Part shown: piece by piece, positions 42,404 to 52,350 of the stretch
Numbering within the stretch: position 1 is the stretch's first letter
How the letters are laid out: each line of letters opens with the position of its first letter
Assembly (NCBI RefSeq): GCF_900116225.1
Contig: NZ_FOZZ01000014.1
Location: 1-64,000, forward strand
Direction: 5' to 3'
From: Sphingobacterium wenxiniae
GTDB taxonomy: Bacteria > Bacteroidota > Bacteroidia > Sphingobacteriales > Sphingobacteriaceae
Length of the DNA: 64,000 nt
Program-made: the position numbers and the translations under genes
Notes under the pieces: model-generated
Database searches by the model: none
The model's input: only the letters and a program-made list of their open reading frames with translations
What the model was told of the DNA's origin: nothing

Positions 42404-44566
42404 ATGAAAAAACTAATCGTACTACTTACAGTGATTACCTTGGGGCAAATCACGTTTGCCCAATACCGCTACCCGGCTTCGAAAACCGTAGAAGTATCCG
42501 ACACGTATTTCGGAACCACAGTATCTGACCCCTACCGTTGGTTGGAAGATTTGAAAAACCCAGAAGTGGAAACTTGGTTCAAGGCACAGGCGGATTATAC
42601 CAATGCGGAGCTTGCCTCCCGCATGGGCGGGACCAGTCAGGACATCTTGATGAAAGAATTGAAAGCGTTCGACAATATGAAATCTGGAAGATATTCGCCT
42701 GTTGCTAAAGCCGGAGGCAAATATTTCTACGAGAAACGTCTGCCGGATGAACAGGTTTCAAAACTGTATTACCGACAAGGCAAAAATGGCAAAGAAATTT
42801 TACTCTTTGACCCGCAGGCTTTTGTAGAAGGGAAAACATACGATTACAGTCCGAGTGTAAGCGCTGACGGAAGTAAAGTCGCAATGGTATTGAGCGAAGC
42901 GGGAACTGAAACCGGTGATATTCATATTTTGGATGTTGCCACAGGAAGTTTTTTGTCCGATGTTATTCCGCATAGCACGGGTGGATTTGCCGAAGGGAGC
43001 AACACAGATCTGCATTATCATCAACTTAAAGGCTATGATGTTCACGACCCTGAACAGCGCTTGAATATCCCTTTCAAGCTGCACGTTCTCGGAACGCCTG
43101 TTGAAGAAGATATGGTATTGGTAAGTGCTAAAAACAATCCCGAACTGAATATTTCGGCAGAGATTCATCCGGTGATTATGGAGTTTTGAGGTTCGCCTTA
43201 TATGCTCTTGGGATTATTTACCGTAGATAATAATGCGCCTTTGTACTATGCCAAAAGGTCTGAACTAAAATCAGAAAACATCGATTGGAAACCTTTGGCA
43301 ACCAAAGAGGATGAGATACAGGGTGGTTTTATGAAAGGAACGGATATTTTCCTCCTGACCACGAAAGGAAACCCGAAATTCAAAATCATCAAAACTTCGT
43401 TGGATAATCCTGATTTAAAAAATGCAGCAACCATTGTGGAAGGTAACGATGAATGGCAGCTTTCGCCCAGTGCATTTACAGAAACCAAAGATTATTTCCT
43501 CTTCAACAAGACAAAAGATGAATTGCTCACCAAAACGTATCAGTACGAGTACAAAACAGGTGCAATTTCCGAAATCAACGTTCCTTTAGAAGGGAATATC
43601 TCTACTTGGAGCTGGTCAAAAGAAGATAACGAAGTTATTTTGGTAAATAGAGGTTGGACGACGCCGTTTAATTATTACAATTACGATGTAGAGACCAAGG
43701 ACTTTTCTGACGGAATTTTGTACGTAAAATACAAGTATCCTAATTTAGAAAATATTGTTTACGAAGAAGTTGAAGTACCGTCTTGGGATGGGACGCTTGT
43801 GCCGTTGAGCATCGTTTACGACAAGACCAAATTGAAAAAAGACGGTAGCAACATCGCTTTTATGGAAGGCTACGGTGCGTATGGGGCAAATGCTTACACC
43901 CCGTATTTCGCAGCCAATAACCTGGCTTTGCTCAATCGTGGCGTTGTCATGGCTTATGCGCATATAAGAGGGGGTGGCGAAAAAGGCTACGAATGGCATC
44001 TGGCAGGAAAAAAGACCACCAAACCCAACACCTGGAAAGATTTTAACGCCTGTGCAGAATGGCTCATCGAAAACAAATATACTTCATCGGACAAATTTGG
44101 TATTTCAGGAGCAAGTGCCGGAGGAATTTTAATTGGCCGAGCCATTACCGAACGCCCCGATTTATATAAAGTTGCCATTCCAAAAGTGGGCGCTTTAAAT
44201 ATGATGCGAATGGGGTTTTCGCCGGGCGGACCTGTCAACATCCCTGAGTTTGGTACAGTCGAAATCGAAGAAGAATTTAAGGCATTGCTGGAAATGGATG
44301 CTTACCAACATATTCAAAAAGGGGTAAAATATCCGGCACAACTGATTACAACAGGCTTTAACGATCCACGCGTACCGAGTTATAATTCCGCAAAATTTGC
44401 CGCAAAAATGCAGAATGAAAACGGTTCGCAAAATCCGGTTTTCTTGGATGTCGATTATAGCGCCGGGCACTTCGGCGGCAGCACCATGGACGAGTATTTT
44501 GCCCAAATAGCCAAAGAATATGCCTTTTTGCTTTGGCAATGCGGGGATACAGAATTTCAGAAGTAA
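42404..44566 (+). pseudogene. Prolyl oligopeptidase (S9A), interrupted by one in-frame TGA
   Basis: The first part (42404-43186) has a signal peptide (ending ITFAQ) and the start of the seven-bladed propeller (TVSDPYRWLEDLKNPEVETW). A single TGA at 43187-43189 interrupts the frame. The same frame continues (GSPYMLLGLFTVDNN) to 44566 with the whole peptidase domain: Ser in SGASAGG, Asp in TGFNDPRVPS and His in SAGHFGGS. The two halves are in register, so this is a point nonsense change or sequencing error, not a frameshift. Without read-through, neither half would be a working enzyme. The otherwise clean sequence suggests the break is recent. Confidence 0.88.
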
Positions 44567-44580
44567 CGAACAATTCAGAT

Positions 44581-44605
44581 CTTCAAGATTTTCAGAATCT
44601 TGAAG
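44581..44605 (+). terminator. Hairpin after the S9 gene
   Basis: The arms 44581-44590 (cttcaagatt) and 44596-44605 are exact complements with a 5-nt loop. There is no T run after it on the plus strand, so it may be a weak terminator or an mRNA end structure. Confidence 0.5.
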
Positions 44606-44649
44606 GTCTATGTCTGCCCTGTCTGGTCATTCGTTTGAAACGAGTTATA

Positions 44650-44799
44650 GTCCTGCCTTTTAATCTCCCGTCAAAGCCGGGACGGGCTTTCTCCAAAGGA
44701 GAGGGAAACCAATTAGTTTCCTTGACAGTTAGATAGGTAGCAAGCTATATAGCTCCCTCTCCTTTGGAGAGGGTTGGGGAGAGGAAAATAAAGCAGGAC
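44650..44799. mobile_element. MITE-like inverted-repeat element
   Basis: The ends gtcctgc (44650-44656) and gcaggac (44793-44799) are inverted. Inside, a perfect 16-bp inverted pair ctccaaaggagaggga (44691-44706) and its complement (44754-44769) is present. The word cctctcctttggagag is frequent in non-coding repeats of Bacteroidota. It codes for nothing. Confidence 0.6.
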
Positions 44800-44811
44800 T
44801 CAGACTGACAG

Positions 44812-44863
44812 TTCCCTCCCTCATTCCCCCCTTTCACATACAGAAATAGCCTTCTTGCTCATT
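44812..44863 (+). promoter_or_regulatory. Shared upstream motif, copy F2, before the LytTR regulator
   Basis: This 52-bp segment aligns without gaps to 48875-48926 at about 35 of 52 positions. Conserved blocks include TTCCCTC at the start, CTTTCAC in the middle and TTGCTCATT at the end. It lies 62 nt before the LytTR gene start. A candidate binding site for that regulator (autoregulation) is inferred. Confidence 0.6.
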
Positions 44864-44924
44864 TATAATGAAAATTATAAATAGAATATTTAGCTTTATA
44901 TGAGCAATTGTATAGCATGATATT

Positions 44925-45659
44925 ATGATGAAGGCCGTTATATTGGATGATGAAGTGAAAGGAAGCTCCCTTTTACAGCATAAGTTGAAACCTTTTTCAT
45001 CACTTATCTCCGTAGAGAAAGTCTATAATGATCCACAAAAAGCGTTACGTGAAATAGCTTCTGTGAAACCCGATGTGCTGTTTTTGGATGTAGAAATGCC
45101 GATTTTAAACGGATTTCAATTCCTCGAAAAATTGGGGTATTTTGATTTTGAGGTAATCTTTGTGACAGCTTACAATATGTATACCTTGGATGCATTGCGA
45201 GCTGATGCTTTGGATTATTTGCTGAAACCGGTAGATCCTGAGGAATTGGAATGTGCGGTCAATAAGCTCTATAAACGGATAGAGGCGAAGAGAAATCGGC
45301 ATACCGTTGAACCGCTGCGGGCTCCTAACACCAGTGATCGATTGGCTCTGCCGACAGGAGAAGGAATATACTTCGTTAAAAAAGAGGATATTATCAAAGT
45401 AGAAGCCATGAGCAACTATTCTGTTTTTAAATTAAAGAATGCCATGAAAATTATTGTTTCTAAAACGTTGAAAGAGTTTGAAACAGTGTTGGAGGCGGGC
45501 AATTTTTTGCGGGTTAACCGAAGCGTAATTGTTAATCTCGATTATATCGTCCGTTATAAGAAAGGCGAGGGGGGTACGTTGGAATTGGTAGATGGTTCAG
45601 AGATTGAGGTTTCTGCGCTTAAGAAAAACTTGTTATTGGAGCGATTGTTAGGCGATTGA
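44925..45659 (+). CDS. LytTR-family response regulator
   Basis: The 244-residue protein has an N-terminal receiver domain with acidic residues LDDE at 7-10 and the phosphoacceptor Asp55 in VLFLDVEMPILNGF. A short linker leads to a C-terminal LytTR DNA-binding domain (about 145-242: YFVKKEDIIKVEAMSNYSVF, FLRVNRSVIVNLDYIVRY). It is partnered with the sensor kinase that begins 4 nt downstream. The start may be either ATG of the ATGATG pair (44925 or 44928). LytTR regulators usually bind paired direct repeats upstream of their targets, which fits the shared motif at 44812 and 48875. Confidence 0.95.
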   Translation: MMKAVILDDEVKGSSLLQHKLKPFSSLISVEKVYNDPQKALREIASVKPDVLFLDVEMPILNGFQFLEKLGYFDFEVIFVTAYNMYTLDALRADALDYLLKPVDPEELECAVNKLYKRIEAKRNRHTVEPLRAPNTSDRLALPTGEGIYFVKKEDIIKVEAMSNYSVFKLKNAMKIIVSKTLKEFETVLEAGNFLRVNRSVIVNLDYIVRYKKGEGGTLELVDGSEIEVSALKKNLLLERLLGD

Positions 45660-45663
45660 TAGG

Positions 45664-48600
45664 ATGATAGGCAGAGCAGGATGTGGTAATTGGGTATGGG
45701 TTCTACTTTGTTGGATAACCTGTGTGTCGTTATGTTCGGCGCAGCAGCAAATCCATAATTACCTGCATTTTACTACGAGAGATGGGTTGCCCAGTAATAA
45801 TATCCGTGATGTCAAACAAGATAAAGATGGGCTTCTGTGGATTACGACCAAAAAAGGACTGGCTTATTTTGATGGCACACATTTCTTTTCGATCAATTTC
45901 AATAGCGGAGAGCAACTGTTTTCTACAGATCTGGGACAACTAAGCCTGTCCAATAATGGTTTGAAGATCTGGATAACCACGTATAATCAAGGTCTGTTGT
46001 GCTTTGACAGGACACAGCCATTAGAACAGGCCGTTAAGGCTTATGATGTGCAGGTTGCCAATGGACAAACGGCTCTGCAAAAGCACGAATTGTATGCAGT
46101 GCACGTAGCTTCTTCGGGACTGGTCTATTTTGGCGGACAGGAAACGGATCTACAGGTCTTGGATCCAAAGAGCGATAAAACGCAGGTGATAAAGCTCGGC
46201 GATAAAAATAGACACGAAACCATATACCGTATTCGGGAAGACCGTTATGGGAGACTTTGGATTGGCACGCGATATGGCGGTATTTATTCCTACAATCCGA
46301 AGAATAGGGAAATTACCTCGTATGATTTGGGAAATACAGGGGAAAATGGAAGTTCAGCATTATGCTTTGTCAATGATGAAGTATATGCTTCCTATTATGA
46401 TCACGACATGGTGCGGATTGACCCGAAAAACCGAACGATTGTCGATAAACGTATCTTGGGGATGGAAGTCAACCAAGAGCTTTATGAAAATCATATTGAT
46501 GATATGGCCTATGATGCGGAACAACAGCAATTAATAGCTACACATCGCACGGAAGGACTTTATAGCTACCATATTCCATCCAAAACATTGGATATTATCG
46601 GCTGGGATGAAATCTCGCCAGAAGAACCTGTCCAGACAGCTATACACAGCATCCACATGGTTCGTGAAGGTTATTATCTGTGTACAGCAAATGGGTTATT
46701 TTATTATTCTCACAGATTTAACCGACTACAGGAATATATTCCAGATACAGAAAAGCCTATTGAAAAAATTTTTAAAATAGAGGGGCAACTATGGTATGTT
46801 ACGGCGCAGGAAATCGGACAATTATCGTCTGATTTTAAGCAACGGTTGTCAGCTATTCCACTGAAAGGATTGCGTGTTAGCGGAATACATGTGGTAGGGT
46901 CGACGATATATTTGTCAACTTATGATAAGGGCATTCATGTTTTTGATGCAACATCATCTTCGATAAAACCTTTATCCGTAGTAGGGGAGATCTTTGGTCT
47001 GGGAAAAGCAGACTGCAATACTGTTTTACCCGATACAATTGATAATGAACCTGTGCTTTGGATAGGTTCGTGGAGCTCTGGTTTGTATAAGTATCATTTT
47101 CCTACCAAAACTATCCAACGATTTAACCAACAAAATGGACTTCCGGACCATAAGATTATTAGCTTGGGAAAGGATAAGGCGGGAAATATCTGGCTGGGAA
47201 TGGATGGGTATGGAGCCGTTCAGGTAACAGATAAGTCAAAGGGAACATTTACCCACTTTCTGCATACGCCTTTGCCGTCCAGTCTGGCGTCAAATACAGT
47301 TTTTAACTTCCTATTGGATGCCAATGGGAGATTTTGGTACAGCAGTGGGCAGAGTGGGATAGGGCTGATTGATTTCTCTTCAGACTCGGTTACCTTTCGG
47401 CAGGATAGGGACAATAACCAATTCCCATGGGTATATGCCTATGCATTAAAGGCTGACGATAAGAATCGCATCTGGATGCAAACACCCGATGGGGTCATGA
47501 TTTTTCATCCCGAGCAGCGCACTTTTTCACAACTGCGCACGGGTGATGGCGTGTTCCCGCCGGAACGGTTTCGTGTGTCTAATTTCTATTTTGATGACCA
47601 AAATATTATTTGGCTAACAGATAAAGGATTGATAAAGGGGGAAATGAAAGATGTATATAATACGGATATTTCCGCTTTCTCTCCCTTAATTAGTGCCTTT
47701 AAAGTATTGAATAAGGACCATACCTACCGCCTTTTGCAGGATGCCATTCGGCTGAACGCAAAAGAGAATACGTTCTCATTTACATTTTCTACACCTGCAC
47801 TTGTAAAACATAATCACCTGCGATATGCTTATCGTTTGGATGGGGTAGATGAAGATTGGGTAATAGCCGATGATCTCCAACAGGCGATTTATACCAATGT
47901 AGCCGGAGGGAAGTATACCTTTTATCTGAAGGTTGGTGATCTGGACGGCAACTGGTCTGAAAAGGTGCTGGGTATACCTGTATATGTGAAAACAAACTGG
48001 TACCAGAGCTTATGGTTCAAGTTTATGGTTGCAGGGATATGTTTTTTGGTTATCTTTCTTTTTCAGGCCTATCGCATCAAGCAACAGAAACAAGTGAACG
48101 AGTTGCAAAGGGCATTCACCGTGACGCTACAGCAGGAACTGGAAGCCAACGAGAAACAGATAAAAGAGCAGGCACAAATATTGGAAAGGGAAAAACAGGA
48201 GAAAATAGAATCGGAATTTAAGCAACAGCTGTATGAAAGCGAACTAAAGGCTATTCGTTCGCAGATGAATCCGCATTTCATTTTTAATATACTGAATTCC
48301 ATTGAGGCTTATGTCGTGGAGAATGATGCCCGTAGCGCAAGCAAATTGATCCATAAGTTTGCCGCATTAAGCCGTATTGTCTTGGAAAATTCGCAATTTG
48401 CTTTAGTATCCATCGTGTCAGAATTGCAGTTGGTCAAGCTCTATCTGCAATTAGAACAGGAGCGCTTCGACCATAAATTCAGTTTCGAGATTCAGGTGGA
48501 TGAAAAACTGGAAAAGCAAAGCGTAAAAATCCCTTCTATGATTATCCAGCCTATTGTTGAGAATGCTGTTCATCACGGTATCCGGCATCTGCAAGACGCG

Positions 48601-48864
48601 GGAAAGATACTGATACGTGTTACTGAGCAGGAAGATTCTATTGTCATCGATATATTGGATAATGGTGTCGGGTTTGATTCGACTTCGGTCTCGGATTCCT
48701 CTCCTTTTAAGACCACATCCTTCGGACTAAAAGGGGTCGAACATCGGCTAAATATGCTGAACGGTCAGTTAGCAAGCCAACGTGCTTTCTTTACCATCGA
48801 TAATCAACCAGAGGAAGACGGTTATACAGTAAAAGTAACCATGTTGCTTCCTGCTATGCTATAA
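45664..48864 (+). CDS. Two-component sensor kinase with periplasmic propeller
   Basis: The 1066-residue protein has a signal peptide (ending SLCSAQ near residue 27) and a long two-component-regulator propeller region (about 30-690). Blade words include DGLPSNNIRDVKQDKDGLLW, DRYGRLWIGTRYGGI and NGLPDHKIISLGKDKAGNIW. A Y_Y_Y-type domain follows (about 700-770), then one membrane segment near 782-800, a coiled coil and a LytS-type His_kinase domain with His near 870 in MNPHFIFNILNS. The HATPase part has DNGVGFD. It senses something in the periplasm and phosphorylates the adjacent LytTR regulator. Hybrids of this type often control surface or carbohydrate systems. Confidence 0.95.
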   Translation: MIGRAGCGNWVWVLLCWITCVSLCSAQQQIHNYLHFTTRDGLPSNNIRDVKQDKDGLLWITTKKGLAYFDGTHFFSINFNSGEQLFSTDLGQLSLSNNGLKIWITTYNQGLLCFDRTQPLEQAVKAYDVQVANGQTALQKHELYAVHVASSGLVYFGGQETDLQVLDPKSDKTQVIKLGDKNRHETIYRIREDRYGRLWIGTRYGGIYSYNPKNREITSYDLGNTGENGSSALCFVNDEVYASYYDHDMVRIDPKNRTIVDKRILGMEVNQELYENHIDDMAYDAEQQQLIATHRTEGLYSYHIPSKTLDIIGWDEISPEEPVQTAIHSIHMVREGYYLCTANGLFYYSHRFNRLQEYIPDTEKPIEKIFKIEGQLWYVTAQEIGQLSSDFKQRLSAIPLKGLRVSGIHVVGSTIYLSTYDKGIHVFDATSSSIKPLSVVGEIFGLGKADCNTVLPDTIDNEPVLWIGSWSSGLYKYHFPTKTIQRFNQQNGLPDHKIISLGKDKAGNIWLGMDGYGAVQVTDKSKGTFTHFLHTPLPSSLASNTVFNFLLDANGRFWYSSGQSGIGLIDFSSDSVTFRQDRDNNQFPWVYAYALKADDKNRIWMQTPDGVMIFHPEQRTFSQLRTGDGVFPPERFRVSNFYFDDQNIIWLTDKGLIKGEMKDVYNTDISAFSPLISAFKVLNKDHTYRLLQDAIRLNAKENTFSFTFSTPALVKHNHLRYAYRLDGVDEDWVIADDLQQAIYTNVAGGKYTFYLKVGDLDGNWSEKVLGIPVYVKTNWYQSLWFKFMVAGICFLVIFLFQAYRIKQQKQVNELQRAFTVTLQQELEANEKQIKEQAQILEREKQEKIESEFKQQLYESELKAIRSQMNPHFIFNILNSIEAYVVENDARSASKLIHKFAALSRIVLENSQFALVSIVSELQLVKLYLQLEQERFDHKFSFEIQVDEKLEKQSVKIPSMIIQPIVENAVHHGIRHLQDAGKILIRVTEQEDSIVIDILDNGVGFDSTSVSDSSPFKTTSFGLKGVEHRLNMLNGQLASQRAFFTIDNQPEEDGYTVKVTMLLPAML

Positions 48865-48874
48865 ACTTTCGGTA

Positions 48875-48926
48875 TTCCCTCACCCAATTCAGACTTTCAC
48901 GCATTAAAAATCCCTGTTTGCTCATT
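48875..48926 (+). promoter_or_regulatory. Shared upstream motif, copy F3, before the surface-protein operon
   Basis: It is 52 bp long, starting TTCCCTCACCCAATTC and ending TTTGCTCATT, and aligns without gaps to 44812-44863. It lies 102 nt before the collagen-like gene. The same motif before the regulator and before this operon suggests common control. Confidence 0.6.
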
Positions 48927-49027
48927 CTTGAAAAAGCGTAAAGAAATATTCTTTCTATTTGTTTTGTGAACTCTCTCTATGAGCGGATTCTAAGTTAAGC
49001 TAACAACTAAAAAATAAATATTTCGAT

Positions 49028-50608
49028 ATGAAAACGCAAAACATTTTTAGGGCAATTCTTATGGGAATAGGCCTGTTTATTTTTATAGCAGGGTGCACAA
49101 AAGAAGGTGCTGTTGGTCCACAAGGACTGCCGGGAGAAAGAGGTGAGCGTGGTGAACGCGGAGAGAGAGGAGCTGCAGGGGATGATGGATCGCGTATATT
49201 TAGTGGTACAGATGCACCCACCTCTAACTTAGGAAATGTAGGTGACTTCTATTTCCGAACTTCCAATAGTGATTTTTATGGGCCAAAGACATCATCCGGT
49301 TGGGGAAAACCTGCCAATTTGAAAGGGGCTACAGGAGCCAAAGGCGCTACGGGAGCTACCGGAGCTGCAGGTTCAAAAATACTGAGTGGTACGGTTGCTC
49401 CGACAACGGGTCAGGGCGCCAATGGTGATTTCTACTTCAATACGGTAACAGCCGATTTCTATGGTCCTAAAACAGGTTCGGGTTGGGGTACGGCGATCAA
49501 CCTAAAAGGTGTAAAAGGTGCTGACGGTTCGCGCATTTATAGCGGAGCGAATGCTCCAGATGCAGCTTTAGGAAAGAACGGCGATTTCTACTTCCGTACT
49601 AACGGCCTCTTCTATGGTCCTAAGACGGCCTCGGGCTGGGGAACGCCTGTAAACTTGAAAGGAGCTACGGGTGCAACTGGAGCCACGGGGGCTACCGGAG
49701 CTGCAGGTTCAAAAATACTGAGTGGTACGGTTGTTCCGGCAACGAATCTGGGTAGAAACGGTGATTTCTATTTCAATACGGTAACAGGCGATTTCTATGG
49801 ACCTAAAACAGGTTCGGGTTGGGGTACGGCGATCAACCTAAAAGGTGTAAAAGGTGCTGACGGTTCGCGTATTTATAGTGGAGCAAATGCTCCAGATGCA
49901 GCTTTAGGAAAGAATGGCGATTTCTACTTCCGCACCAACGGCCTCTTCTATGGTCCTAAGACAGCCTCGGGCTGGGGAACGCCTGTAAACTTGAAAGGCG
50001 CTACGGGTGCAACAGGAGCTACTGGTACCGCAGGTAAAGATGGGTCTAAAATACTTGCCGGAGCAGGAGCACCGTCAAGCTCTATCGGAACTGTGGGCGA
50101 TTTCTATTTGGATACAGCAACTGGGAATATATATGGGCCTAAAACGACAAGTGGATGGGGAAGTGCTATTCTCAGCGTGAGAGGTCCTGCTGGTCCTACT
50201 GGTCCACGTGGTCCTGCCGGTCCTCAAGGCCCTGCAGGAACGGCCAATGTAATTTATAGCGACTGGATTAAACCAAGTTGTGACGACTGTTACTACTTTG
50301 ATATTGATGTTCCGCAATTGAAAGATGAGATTCTTCACCGTGGACAGGTTTTAGTCTATAGAGGTGTCATGAAAGGTGGTGACTTAATATTTGTTGATCA
50401 GTTAGGATCTGATAGTGCTCCCACAACTGGTTTTTATTATACAGCATATTCAGGCCGTATAAGTATTAATGCAAGAAGAAATTCGAAAATTTATGTAGAT
50501 GATGCTGTGTATCGTTACGTCCTCATTCCAGGTAGTATACAGGCAAGCGCTAAAGTCAATTTTAAGGATTTTAATCAAGTGAAAGCAGCATTTAATATCC
50601 CGAATTAG
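49028..50608 (+). CDS. Collagen-like repeat lipoprotein
   Basis: The 526-residue product has a lipoprotein signal with lipobox IAGC (Cys23), then Gly-X-Y runs (GPQGLPGERGERGERGERG). Six modules of about 45 residues follow, each reading S(R/K)I-(F/L/Y)-(S/A)G ... GDFYF ... FYGPKT-SGWG ... NLKG (starting near 55, 116, 168, 228, 280 and 340). They alternate with short collagenous GAT linkers. A last collagen run (GPAGPTGPRGPAGPQGPAG) precedes a unique C-terminal domain of about 120 residues with a CDDC motif. It is probably surface-anchored and fibrous. It is the first gene of a four-gene operon. Confidence 0.88.
   Translation: MKTQNIFRAILMGIGLFIFIAGCTKEGAVGPQGLPGERGERGERGERGAAGDDGSRIFSGTDAPTSNLGNVGDFYFRTSNSDFYGPKTSSGWGKPANLKGATGAKGATGATGAAGSKILSGTVAPTTGQGANGDFYFNTVTADFYGPKTGSGWGTAINLKGVKGADGSRIYSGANAPDAALGKNGDFYFRTNGLFYGPKTASGWGTPVNLKGATGATGATGATGAAGSKILSGTVVPATNLGRNGDFYFNTVTGDFYGPKTGSGWGTAINLKGVKGADGSRIYSGANAPDAALGKNGDFYFRTNGLFYGPKTASGWGTPVNLKGATGATGATGTAGKDGSKILAGAGAPSSSIGTVGDFYLDTATGNIYGPKTTSGWGSAILSVRGPAGPTGPRGPAGPQGPAGTANVIYSDWIKPSCDDCYYFDIDVPQLKDEILHRGQVLVYRGVMKGGDLIFVDQLGSDSAPTTGFYYTAYSGRISINARRNSKIYVDDAVYRYVLIPGSIQASAKVNFKDFNQVKAAFNIPN
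49373..50044 (+). repeat. 336-bp tandem duplication within the collagen-like gene
   Basis: The units 49373-49708 and 49709-50044 each encode two 45-residue modules plus linkers. Over the second module of each unit the nine base differences I counted are all synonymous (for example cgc/cgt, agc/agt, gcg/gca, aac/aat). This points to protein-level selection on the repeats. Confidence 0.85.
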
Positions 50609-50637
50609 GTTGATAATTTCGATAACCCGCATGTGTT

Positions 50638-52350
50638 ATGAAAAAAGTTCATATATGGTTAATGGTTTGGTTAGGTTTGATTCCTGGGCTTTTAGTAGCC
50701 CAGGATTTCACCAATATTGCCTCACAACGCCCGGTTGCCTTTAATGGTAGCGTGGAATTGCGGGGTATGTTTTATGGAGCGAGTGGTATTGCTAACCGCA
50801 TGGAGCCGTTTAACTACTTTCTAAGTGGAAGTCCTACGCTCTCTATCTATGGTTGGACTATTCCTTTTAATTTCACCGTAAGCAAGAAACAAACCTCCTT
50901 TCAACAGCCATTTAACCAATATGGTCTTAGCCCAACTTATAAATGGATAACACTGCATGGAGGTTATCGCAATGTGACATTTTCTCCGTATACCCTGGCC
51001 GGTCATACCATGCTTGGTGGAGGAATAGAACTGAATCCGGGAAAATTAAGGTTTGGTGTGATGTATGGTCGGTTGAATCGGGCGACTGTTATCGATACGG
51101 CCAGCATGTCATTGGTGCCTTTTGCCTTTACGCGAAAAGGGCTGGCTGTTAAATTAGGATATGGTACTGCCGATCGTTTTTTGGATTTGAGTTTCCTCCG
51201 GGCAAAAGATGATAGTACGAGCTTGCCAAGTGGCATATTGGGCTTTGAGGATAGGGTAAAACCGGCAGGCAACTCGGTTTTAAGCTATGGAGGTAAATTT
51301 ACGCTGTTTCAGCAGTTTTTTATAGAAAGTGATGGAGCAATAAGTCTGTTGACGCGCGATTTGAATTCTACGCTTACACTGGATTCGATTCCTGATAAAA
51401 CTTTACGCAGGCTCAGCGATTTTCTGGACATCAACGGTACTTCCGAATGGTTTTTGGCCTTTAATGCGGGCTTGGGTTATCAGGCAAGAAATTACGGAAT
51501 CAAAGCAAACTATAGACGGATCGAACCGGGCTTTACCTCCATGGGAGCCTATTATTTTACCAACGATATTGAAAACCTGACGATTAGCCCGAACTATAAT
51601 CATCCTTCGGGTAAATTTCGGATAAATGCCAGTGTCGGTATTGAGCAGGACAATGTCCGTCTGCAAAAGGAATCCACTTCTAAAAGGGTTATTGCCTCGG
51701 GTAGCGCTTCGGCAGAGTTGACCAAAAATTTAGGTGTGGACGTCAATTTCAGTAATTTCTCCAATAACCAACGACCGAACACTTTAAGATTTGCAGATTC
51801 CCTTAAAATCGTACAAACCACACGGACTTTGGGCATCATGCCGCGTTTCACCATCAGCAGTCCTGAAAAGATACAGATGTTCTTGCTGTCAGCAAATTTC
51901 AGCAATATGAACGATTATAACAGCTACTTTGATAATAATCCCGACATTCCCAGCAGGGATATACGGAATGGACAATACCTTTTGAATTATACCCTGTCAC
52001 TACCCAAAAGACGGATGTCATTCAATGGTAGCTTAAGCTATACGAATCTCAAAAGTGCAGCGGTTACGAACAGCTATCAAGGCGTTACCATTGGAGGGAA
52101 CTATCTTTTGCCGAACAATAAAATTTCTGCTGGAACTAACCTCAGCTATATGTTGGGTAAGTCCAATGATACGAAGAGTAATATTTTCAATGGATCGCTT
52201 AATGTTAGCTATGCTATCAATAAGCTACAGTCCATTCGTGCGATGGTTTATTTTACGAACAATAACCCAGGCAGTGCAGTGACGGGTGTGAACCCATCCT
52301 TCTCCGAAACCCGAGGAGAGATTGCCTATCAATTGAATTTTGGATTATGA
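50638..52350 (+). CDS. Predicted outer-membrane beta-barrel protein
   Basis: The 570-residue product has a signal peptide (ending LLVAQ near residue 22). The rest is built of alternating polar/hydrophobic strands with many aromatic residues, for example KLRFGVMYGRLNRATV, YGIKANYRRIEPGF and AYQLNFGL at the end. This is the look of an outer-membrane barrel, although I recognise no named family. It follows the collagen-like gene by 29 nt, and its last four bases (ATGA) overlap the start of the giant gene. Its position suggests it anchors or exports the large protein encoded next; this is inference. Confidence 0.65.
   Translation: MKKVHIWLMVWLGLIPGLLVAQDFTNIASQRPVAFNGSVELRGMFYGASGIANRMEPFNYFLSGSPTLSIYGWTIPFNFTVSKKQTSFQQPFNQYGLSPTYKWITLHGGYRNVTFSPYTLAGHTMLGGGIELNPGKLRFGVMYGRLNRATVIDTASMSLVPFAFTRKGLAVKLGYGTADRFLDLSFLRAKDDSTSLPSGILGFEDRVKPAGNSVLSYGGKFTLFQQFFIESDGAISLLTRDLNSTLTLDSIPDKTLRRLSDFLDINGTSEWFLAFNAGLGYQARNYGIKANYRRIEPGFTSMGAYYFTNDIENLTISPNYNHPSGKFRINASVGIEQDNVRLQKESTSKRVIASGSASAELTKNLGVDVNFSNFSNNQRPNTLRFADSLKIVQTTRTLGIMPRFTISSPEKIQMFLLSANFSNMNDYNSYFDNNPDIPSRDIRNGQYLLNYTLSLPKRRMSFNGSLSYTNLKSAAVTNSYQGVTIGGNYLLPNNKISAGTNLSYMLGKSNDTKSNIFNGSLNVSYAINKLQSIRAMVYFTNNNPGSAVTGVNPSFSETRGEIAYQLNFGL

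Noticed and set aside
43187..43189. TGA in the prolyl oligopeptidase as a selenocysteine codon
   Set aside because: No selenocysteine insertion hairpin was recognised after the stop, and the position is not in the active site. A nonsense change is simpler.
49373..50044. Repeats of the collagen-like gene as a CRISPR array or mobile element
   Set aside because: The repeats are in frame, code for alternating modules, and differ by synonymous changes; there are no spacers.
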